IMG/VR virus record: IMGVR_UViG_3300020578_003969
Location: 1-34,489 of that record
Direction: 5' to 3' (one strand)
DNA: 34,489 nt
Source: a virus
Positions 23,509 to 28,939 of this stretch are shown in pieces. Position 1 is the stretch's first letter; the number at the start of each line of letters is the position of its first letter. A program made the position numbers and the translations under genes. Under the pieces are notes generated by a model, which searched no databases, was not told the origin of the DNA, and saw only the letters and a list, made by a program, of their open reading frames with translations.

Positions 23509-24756
23509 ATGGCAAAAAAGAAGAAAGACGAATCAGGTGACGCAAGTCAAGATCCCGCACTCGTCGGTATCAAGGCACTCATGGCTCATGCCATGAAGGC
23601 CAGCACCGGCCAGGTCTGCCTCGCGGCAGACCTGGCCGATAGAGTGTGGGGCATTCCTTGTGACCACCTATCCTATCGGTGGCTTTGCGACAATACCTGC
23701 TACCAGATGAGTAGAATCATCGGCGTAGCTGGTATGAAGGAGAGCTGCAAGTCGGCGTTTGCAATGACCCTGGCCAAGGTGTGGATGGACCTAGGCGGTG
23801 CATGCATCTACATCGACACCGAAAACAAGAAGAGTCCTGCTCTGTATCAGGCAGTGGTGGGTAAGAAAAACACTTACCGCACTATTGACCACATCGCTTT
23901 CAACACCGAGGAGTGGCAAGAGCAGATTCTGGGCGCTCTTAAGTTTTCCTCGGAAGACTCTTCTATGGCAGATGTTCCTGTCATGTTCATCATCGACTCG
24001 CTTGGCGGCGTAGACACCAAGGAGAGCGATGCTCGTATTGAAAAGGAGGGTGGAGTCAATCCTCGCAATACGGGCGGCATGATTAAGTGCAAGTCTCACA
24101 ACGAGTTCTTTCGACATGTGAACAAGCACCTGTACATGAAGCCATATGCACTGGTGTACATTAATCACTTGTCTGACGATCCCAATAGCCCAATTCAAGG
24201 TGCGAAGCGCAAGCCTGGTGGCACTGGTCAGGACTATCATGCAGTGTTGGATCTCTGGTTCTCCGTGGTAAAGGGCACTCCAGTCTATAAGGCTACTCGT
24301 GGCTTTACAGAAAAGGTACTTAAGATCACGGTAAACAAGAATTCAATGGGCGCCAGCAAGCGCAACATTGAGATCCCGTATCGTTGGAAGGGCGATGAGG
24401 AGACTGGTCAGATCAGTGAATGTTGGTTTGACTGGGATGCTGCCACCGCAATGCTGCTCACAGATGACAGCCCTACCGGCGTCAAGGGACGCCTAAGAGA
24501 GATCATCAACGTGACGGTCAACAGCAACAAGTACAGCTGCAAGGAGCTGGGCTTGGTGGCGGTTACAGACTCTGAGATGGGTGCGGCTATCCGCAATGCC
24601 GTGGATCTTCGAGAGCGCATCTCGGACGCACTCGGCATTAATCGTATGAAGGTTTATCCAAAGTTGGACGTCAACGATAAGGCCATCTACGAAGAGGTCC
24701 GCTATCCAAAGCTGGTGGCCAACGCTACTACGGATTCTGACGAACAGGAGCAGTGA
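23509..24756 (+). CDS. RecA/UvsX-like recombinase (415 aa)
   Basis: A RecA-fold strand-exchange ATPase for homologous recombination and recombination-dependent replication. GACIYIDTEN (about 97-106) is the RecA strand with the catalytic Glu, and VMFIIDSLGG is Walker B with its following segment. Walker A reads GMKESCKS (75-82): the glycine before Lys is Cys, comparable to UvsX where Phe takes this place. The NKNSMGASKRNIEIPYRW block is like the RecA/UvsX C-terminal core, and the last 90 residues are a phage-specific domain with an acidic tail. The N-terminus is Lys-rich. A 14-bp hairpin lies at codons 33-44. The stop overlaps the next start (TGATG). Confidence 0.88.
   Translation: MAKKKKDESGDASQDPALVGIKALMAHAMKASTGQVCLAADLADRVWGIPCDHLSYRWLCDNTCYQMSRIIGVAGMKESCKSAFAMTLAKVWMDLGGACIYIDTENKKSPALYQAVVGKKNTYRTIDHIAFNTEEWQEQILGALKFSSEDSSMADVPVMFIIDSLGGVDTKESDARIEKEGGVNPRNTGGMIKCKSHNEFFRHVNKHLYMKPYALVYINHLSDDPNSPIQGAKRKPGGTGQDYHAVLDLWFSVVKGTPVYKATRGFTEKVLKITVNKNSMGASKRNIEIPYRWKGDEETGQISECWFDWDAATAMLLTDDSPTGVKGRLREIINVTVNSNKYSCKELGLVAVTDSEMGAAIRNAVDLRERISDALGINRMKVYPKLDVNDKAIYEEVRYPKLVANATTDSDEQEQ
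23607..23638 (+). other. Intragenic 14-bp perfect hairpin in the recA-like gene
   Basis: CGGCCAGGTCTGCC (23607-23620) and GGCAGACCTGGCCG (23625-23638) are perfect complements with a 4-base TCGC loop. It is the longest uninterrupted intragenic stem I found. No T-tract follows. Confidence 0.95.
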
Positions 24757-25274
24757 TGAAGGAAAACGAGAAGCCCAACTTTTTCGATACTTTCGAAGAG
24801 TACAAGCAGAAGCGAGACAACAACCGGCAGGTTGTGTATGAAAACAAAGTCTGCCGAAAGTTGATTACGCGCATGTTTGAAAAGGGCAGCTCGGACCGAG
24901 AATACTGGAGCAAGCGGCTAGAGGCGAGCAGTGAGCCTCTAGCCGAACTTCAGGAGCTGATGGGTCCATTCTGCCTAACAACTCTTAGGATGCAGCAATG
25001 GAGCATCAACGACCTACTCGGCCCTCCGACAAAGATAGCGCAGTTACCTTTGTGGCAGGAGTTCGCCGCAAAGGTTGCACAGTGTAGTCCCAAACAGATT
25101 ACCGCCATGGTGTTTTATAATTCTGTAATTGGCCAGGACATGGTTATACATACAGGGTTAAGTACACAAATGCCTAAAGGCTATTTTCGCTTAATGCGTA
25201 CGTCTACGTCAGGCGACGGCGGAGTAATCATTGACACCTTAGACGGATTTTTGGAGTTGATTGCAGGTAATTAA
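24756..25274 (+). CDS. Hypothetical protein (172 aa)
   Basis: Not recognised. It is soluble, with a charged helical N-terminal half (residues 1-60) and a globular C-terminal half. The ATG at 24756 has CAGGAG at 24745; a GTG three bases earlier is less likely. It is coupled to the recA-like gene (TGATG) and to the next gene (TAATG). A strong hairpin at 24915-24945 is followed by CAGGAG and an in-frame ATG at 24960, which could give a 104-residue short form. A recombination accessory role is possible from position only. Confidence 0.75.
   Translation: MKENEKPNFFDTFEEYKQKRDNNRQVVYENKVCRKLITRMFEKGSSDREYWSKRLEASSEPLAELQELMGPFCLTTLRMQQWSINDLLGPPTKIAQLPLWQEFAAKVAQCSPKQITAMVFYNSVIGQDMVIHTGLSTQMPKGYFRLMRTSTSGDGGVIIDTLDGFLELIAGN
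24915..24945 (+). other. Intragenic 11-bp perfect hairpin followed by an internal start
   Basis: CGGCTAGAGGC (24915-24925) and GCCTCTAGCCG (24935-24945) pair perfectly around a 9-base loop. CAGGAG (24951-24956) and an in-frame ATG (24960) follow within 15 bases. Confidence 0.9.
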
Positions 25275-25642
25275 TGCAATACAAAACCCTATTGGAATAT
25301 GAAACTGTAGAAAAGCTTAGAACAGAACTGACAAGACTGACTCCAGGGCTTTGGATGCTGGACTTGGACAGAGAGTGCACGCAGGTACTGCTTGGACCAT
25401 ACGACACTATCGCAGAGGCTCACGACAGCCGAGACTACATCTGGCACTATGGCGATAGGTTTGGCCGCTATCTATGGCTGGTAAGCCAGACCACAGCTCA
25501 AATAGTCAGAGGCAATGCTGAGAAACTGCAACACATTGAATTGGGTATCGATACACTGCCGTTGGAGGTAACCCTATTCAAGGTGAAGCTAGAGGGAACT
25601 CCAGAATGGATACAGACTCCAACAAGAAGGGTAAAGAAATGA
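25274..25642 (+). CDS. Hypothetical protein (122 aa)
   Basis: Not recognised. It is a soluble mixed alpha/beta protein with a D/E-rich central part (DLDRECTQVLLGPYDTIAEA) and a basic tail (TPTRRVKK). The start is TAATG-coupled to the preceding gene and the stop is ATGA-coupled to the next. No cysteine pair, membrane segment or enzyme motif is visible. Confidence 0.7.
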   Translation: MQYKTLLEYETVEKLRTELTRLTPGLWMLDLDRECTQVLLGPYDTIAEAHDSRDYIWHYGDRFGRYLWLVSQTTAQIVRGNAEKLQHIELGIDTLPLEVTLFKVKLEGTPEWIQTPTRRVKK

Positions 25643-26181
25643 GTGATCCTAAACCAGAGCGAATCCCACTCAGAGACTCTTTGTCATTTACCATACAGGC
25701 TGCCATCACTGATGCAGCAATGTTTAATAATTATATCTTGAAGGAATATGCCCCCAGATGCCAAGGCCCTCTGGGTTTAAGCAAAAGTCCTGCCAAGCAT
25801 ACGTTAGAGAACTGCCTATACGACGAACTTAGCGGCTGGCTAGATGCGCCCACCATTACGGGCATATCTATTCTAAGCATTGAGTTAGGGCCACCAGCGT
25901 TCAAAAATCAGGTCGTGAATGACGATCCCCGAATTAACTTCCGGGAGTTTGTGGATTTAGTGTATGATATCTGCAAACTGGAAGCGTCCGCCAAAAAAAA
26001 TTCAAATTTTGTAATGGTGGACCGGAAAAGGCTGGAGGAGCTAAAGCAGCGCAGTAAGTGGCTGGTTCAGCATGTCGCTAAGGTGGAGTTCGATGAGTCT
26101 AAGTCCGAGAAAACGTCCAGACAAGTGGGTAATAGCCTACGAGAAAGACGGATTTCTAGTGGACTACCTACGTCATCCTGA
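25639..26181 (+). CDS. Hypothetical protein (180 aa)
   Basis: Not recognised. I start at the ATG at 25639, which overlaps the previous stop (ATGA) and has AAGAAGGG upstream; the frame is open to 25606. The middle contains EELKQRSKW, encoded by a 28-base sequence that recurs exactly, in frame, in the DUF5664 gene (see repeats). The last 29 codons overlap the next ORF in another frame, so either the tail or the overlap may be less constrained. Function unknown. Confidence 0.65.
   Translation: MSDPKPERIPLRDSLSFTIQAAITDAAMFNNYILKEYAPRCQGPLGLSKSPAKHTLENCLYDELSGWLDAPTITGISILSIELGPPAFKNQVVNDDPRINFREFVDLVYDICKLEASAKKNSNFVMVDRKRLEELKQRSKWLVQHVAKVEFDESKSEKTSRQVGNSLRERRISSGLPTSS
26035..26062 (+). repeat. 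28-bp direct repeat, copy 1
   Basis: Identical to 26894-26921, starting GAGGAGCTAAAGCAGC. Here it encodes EELKQRSKW inside the gene at 25639. Confidence 0.95.
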
Positions 26182-26308
26182 CTTCATATTCGACAACATA
26201 GAATTAGCCTATGAACGTAAGGGCGATGCTCAAGTTTTATTAAGCAAAGCCTTTGCCCACATAAAGTTGGTTAATGTCTACGTTGTACCTCTACGAGATT
26301 TTTTGTAA
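26093..26308 (+). CDS. Small hypothetical protein (71 aa)
   Basis: The ATG at 26093 has GGTGGAG 4-5 bases upstream. The protein begins with a basic stretch (MSLSPRKRPDKW) and then a compact domain (about 12-71). It overlaps the preceding gene by 89 bases and its stop overlaps the next start (TAATG). No known motif is seen. The long overlap lowers confidence, but coupling at the 3' end supports it. Confidence 0.6.
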   Translation: MSLSPRKRPDKWVIAYEKDGFLVDYLRHPDFIFDNIELAYERKGDAQVLLSKAFAHIKLVNVYVVPLRDFL

Positions 26309-26895
26309 TGGCAAAATATGTAGCTTATATCCCAGGGATGGATTCATTTCTGATGGACGGTAACACCCCTTACATTGATGAAGAGAAAGCAGTAAAAAGA
26401 GTCATAGCGCACGAAACAGTGCACCCTAAAAGCTATGAAGCTAAACCGGTTTCTTTCTTAAAGACTTGGGCTAAGAGACAACAGCAAAAGGAGCAAGAGG
26501 AGAAGACTAAGCCATATAGGTTTTCCCCTACTGCCCCCGAGTTTCACTACAGGTCTCCAGAAGGTCAAGCTCGTTACTTAGTAGTGGTAGGCAATGAGAA
26601 TGAGTCTAAAAGCGGTCTTGCAGTAAAAGCCTTTGACAGCCGAGACGAAGCTGCTATATTTGCCCGCAAGTCAATCTCGGGATTGACTAAGGAACTACCA
26701 GATTTAGGATATTACATACTGGATACTGAAAACCATGTCTACGTCGATGGAATCACAGCCGGAAAGCAGTGGCGAATCGAGGATTACGCCCCTGGGATCA
26801 GCGACAGGAAGAGTGTTTGCGTTCAAGGCGATGGGTCAACCCAGCAGCCCAAACGCAGAGGAAGAAAGCCCCGAGTCACCCCAACAGCCAGCTGA
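26308..26895 (+). CDS. Hypothetical protein with AT-hook-like tail (195 aa)
   Basis: Not recognised as an enzyme. It has a basic, Lys/Gln-rich helix (about 53-67), then a compact domain (about 85-155: ARYLVVVGNENES to LGYYILDTENHVYVDG). The C-terminus PKRRGRKPR resembles an AT-hook (core R-G-R-K-P), so minor-groove DNA binding is likely. It is coupled upstream by TAATG, and its last 65 or more bases overlap the next gene in another frame. Copy 2 of the 28-bp repeat begins at its stop codon. Confidence 0.7.
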   Translation: MAKYVAYIPGMDSFLMDGNTPYIDEEKAVKRVIAHETVHPKSYEAKPVSFLKTWAKRQQQKEQEEKTKPYRFSPTAPEFHYRSPEGQARYLVVVGNENESKSGLAVKAFDSRDEAAIFARKSISGLTKELPDLGYYILDTENHVYVDGITAGKQWRIEDYAPGISDRKSVCVQGDGSTQQPKRRGRKPRVTPTAS

Positions 26896-27295
26896 GGAGC
26901 TAAAGCAGCGCAGTAAGTGGCGGTTTCAGCCGAATGACGAGTACGGATTTAACTTCACCTCGGACAATCGTATGTTTGACTCCGGGGCAAAGCGAGATTC
27001 GGCTTCAGGTAAGCCTAGGCCAGATCTACTATCCCCGTTTGCAACGATTAGAAGGGGCAAAGTCATGGAGCTGGGTGCTCAGAAGTACGGCGTGAGAAAC
27101 TGGGAAAAGGGTATGCCCTTAAGTGTATTTGTAGCCTCTGCGAACAGACACTTCGTACAGTTCCTCATGGGAGCAACTGATGAAGACCATCTGGCGCATT
27201 GTGCTTTTAACTTAGACGCAATCATGCACGGACAGGAGATGATTCGCCGTGGACTTTGGCCAGCCGAATACAATGATCTGCCTCAATATGATTGA
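26831..27295 (+). CDS. dATP/dGTP diphosphohydrolase-like protein (DUF5664, MazG-type fold)
   Basis: The core FDSGAKRDSASGKPRPDLL, ELGAQKYGVRNWEKG and ATDEDHLAHCAFNLDAIMHG match the phage DUF5664 or dATP/dGTP-diphosphohydrolase N-terminal family, whose members (MazZ of Z-genome phages) hydrolyse dNTPs to dNMPs. The metal site is probably the Glu/Asp/His set in the two helices. The start is uncertain: ATG at 26831 (AAGG close by), 26735 (long overlap with the preceding gene), or 26972 (domain start, no Shine-Dalgarno). The N-terminal extension is acidic, Ser/Pro-rich and contains the EELKQRSKW repeat. No PurZ is visible here, so a Z-genome cannot be claimed. Confidence 0.75.
   Translation: MGQPSSPNAEEESPESPQQPAEELKQRSKWRFQPNDEYGFNFTSDNRMFDSGAKRDSASGKPRPDLLSPFATIRRGKVMELGAQKYGVRNWEKGMPLSVFVASANRHFVQFLMGATDEDHLAHCAFNLDAIMHGQEMIRRGLWPAEYNDLPQYD
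26894..26921 (+). repeat. 28-bp direct repeat, copy 2
   Basis: Identical to 26035-26062 and read in the same codon phase (EELKQRSKW), within the N-terminal extension of the diphosphohydrolase-like gene. The copies lie 859 bases apart. Confidence 0.95.
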
Positions 27296-27443
27296 ATGCG
27301 ACATGGAAAAACCCTTTACAGATACATGCTTAGATCACCTAGACTTTCAACTGCACCTTCTACCTATAGTCAATAAAATAGATCGTCAGGATTCCTTTTT
27401 ATCAGAAATTCCTGAAGAGTTGTTTGAATCAAATGAAGAATGA
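27288..27443 (+). CDS. Small acidic hypothetical protein (51 aa)
   Basis: It fills the gap between two clear genes. It overlaps the preceding stop by 8 bases and the ThyX start by 11. The protein (MIECDMEKPFTD at the start, EIPEELFESNEE at the end) is acidic and has no motif. No good Shine-Dalgarno is present; ATGs at 27273 and 27303 are alternatives. It is supported mainly by gene packing. Confidence 0.45.
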   Translation: MIECDMEKPFTDTCLDHLDFQLHLLPIVNKIDRQDSFLSEIPEELFESNEE

Positions 27444-28308
27444 AATCTCTGTAGGCCCTGCAGGTTGGGTGAAGCTGGTAGACACCATGCCTCAGACCGA
27501 CCTAGATCTCGCCGTGGTCCAAGCTGCCCGTACCTCCAATGGTGCGGGCAGCAAGGGCCTAGAGAGCGACACCTCCCTGATTCGCTACTTAATGAGACAT
27601 AAGCACACCTCTCCCTTTGAGATGGTGGAGTTTAAGTTTCATCTAAAGATGCCTATCTTCGTTGCAAGGCAGTGGATGCGGCACAGGATGGCAAGCATCA
27701 ACGAGTATAGCGCTAGATACGCGGCTGTACCCGACGAGTGCGCAATTCCTAGAATTACGGATATTCGCACTCAGTCTCATGTGAATAAACAGGGATCTGA
27801 TCTGCTGGATTTCCCAGGAGACGAGGCGTATCTTTTTGTAGATCAGATGAAGTTGATCTACAAACAGGCTTACTTGGCGTATACGCAAGCTCTTAAAGCC
27901 GGCGTTGCGAGAGAGCAAGCTAGAATGCTGCTACCTCAAAACATGTATACGGAGTTCTACTGGAAGATAGATCTGCACAATCTCTTGAATTTTTTAAAGC
28001 TGAGAATGGACCGCCATGCTCAGAAAGAGATTCAAGATTTTGCAAAGGCGTGCCATGAGCTCATAAGTCCTTTAGTGCCTATTACTATAAAAGCATTTGA
28101 AGATTATGTGCTAAAGGCTGTGACTCTGTCTCACCCTGATACAGTATGCTTGCGTATAATGCTTGAAAGCGAATCTACCCTAGAAGAAATAGGAAAAAAG
28201 CAAGGACTCAGTAAGACTGAAATTGCAGAGCTTGAAACAAAGTTTCGTAAGCTGTGCATCAATCCATACGCAATCAAACCGCAAAATAAGAAAAGAGAAG
28301 ATATCTAA
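27433..28308 (+). CDS. thyX: Flavin-dependent thymidylate synthase ThyX (291 aa)
   Basis: It makes dTMP from dUMP using methylenetetrahydrofolate, FAD and NADPH. The ThyX signature is RHRMASINEYSARY (RHRx7S class, about 80-93); LLPQNMYTEFYWKIDLHNLLNFLKLRMDRHAQKEI carries the conserved Arg, His and Asn pattern near the active site (shown here as separate pieces: MYTEFYWKIDLHNLLNFL and LRMDRHAQKEI). The C-terminal 60 residues are an extra helical extension. The ATG at 27433 is preceded by GAAGAG at a long spacing; a TTG at 27424 would fit the spacing better. A 12-bp hairpin spans codons 31-40. Together with the reductase at 32470 it supplies dTTP. Confidence 0.95.
   Translation: MKNEISVGPAGWVKLVDTMPQTDLDLAVVQAARTSNGAGSKGLESDTSLIRYLMRHKHTSPFEMVEFKFHLKMPIFVARQWMRHRMASINEYSARYAAVPDECAIPRITDIRTQSHVNKQGSDLLDFPGDEAYLFVDQMKLIYKQAYLAYTQALKAGVAREQARMLLPQNMYTEFYWKIDLHNLLNFLKLRMDRHAQKEIQDFAKACHELISPLVPITIKAFEDYVLKAVTLSHPDTVCLRIMLESESTLEEIGKKQGLSKTEIAELETKFRKLCINPYAIKPQNKKREDI
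27523..27552 (+). other. Intragenic 12-bp hairpin in thyX
   Basis: GCTGCCCGTACC (27523-27534) pairs with GGTGCGGGCAGC (27541-27552), one wobble pair, 6-base loop TCCAAT. Confidence 0.9.
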
Positions 28309-28310
28309 TC

Positions 28311-28871
28311 ATGAGCGACAATGTAGAGTTCGTAGTCGTCGGACTCAATTCAATCGGTAGAACCCTGGCAGGGCTTCTTTCTGTAAGCAACCTGGGTCCA
28401 GTCACTTTAATTGACGACAAGAAGGTTTCAGCTAAGTGCGTAGCTTCCGGCTATCTAGAGATAGACGTCGGACAGTACCGCACAGACGCCACTGCAGATG
28501 CCATTAAGGAAATTAATCCTAAGGCAAAGATTAACAAACTTATGCGGCTAGATGATTCGGCGGTTGAAACCCTTACCTCAAAGATCAGCGGCAATACAGT
28601 CATGTTGTGCTGCGATCCCATGAGCGACAAATCAAGACTGCACGTATGCGCAGAGATGAAGAACGCCTGTCAGGCGATCTACTTCTTCGGCTTCAATGAA
28701 GACGACGGTAATTGCAGCATTACGCGTATTGTCCCAGGAACTTACAATATAGAAAAAACATTAGAAAACATTCCTTCAGGTAAGGAAGTTCCTGAAGAGG
28801 GCAGGCTTGCCGCAGCAAAAGCCTTCGCCTTACAGGTGAGCTCCTCACAGCCGGCGCCGACTACAAAGTAA
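28311..28871 (+). CDS. Short ThiF/E1-like Rossmann protein (186 aa)
   Basis: EFVVVGLNSIGRTLAGLL (6-23) is a nucleotide-binding loop in the E1/ThiF/MoeB position, VTLIDDKKV (31-39) the following acidic strand, and DVGQYRTDA (52-60) with INPKAKI (68-74) match the E1 pattern DxGxxKxxA and INP. CCDPMSDKSRL (100-110) parallels the CTDN...R segment. It is shorter than ThiF or MoeB (about 240 aa) and lacks the zinc-binding CxxC pair; a Cys in GNCSI is the only candidate near a catalytic place. It may activate a small protein's C-terminus, or be a decoy. It is the last gene before the terminator. Confidence 0.6.
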   Translation: MSDNVEFVVVGLNSIGRTLAGLLSVSNLGPVTLIDDKKVSAKCVASGYLEIDVGQYRTDATADAIKEINPKAKINKLMRLDDSAVETLTSKISGNTVMLCCDPMSDKSRLHVCAEMKNACQAIYFFGFNEDDGNCSITRIVPGTYNIEKTLENIPSGKEVPEEGRLAAAKAFALQVSSSQPAPTTK

Positions 28872-28883
28872 TTTAAACCTTGA

Positions 28884-28916
28884 GTAGAGCTGCCGAAAGG
28901 CGGCTCTACTTTTTCT
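28884..28916 (+). terminator. Intrinsic terminator of the replication operon
   Basis: GTAGAGCTGCC pairs with GGCGGCTCTAC (11 bp, one wobble) around a GAAA loop, followed at once by TTTTTCT. It is the only classical Rho-independent terminator I see in the window and it separates early-type genes from the tail-fibre gene. Confidence 0.95.
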
Positions 28917-28939
28917 CCTAAATCAGGTAAAATGGCCTT

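Noticed and set aside
26831-27295. Evidence for a 2-aminoadenine (Z) genome
   Set aside because: Only the diphosphohydrolase-like gene is present. PurZ and DatZ are not in the window, and the family is widespread without them.
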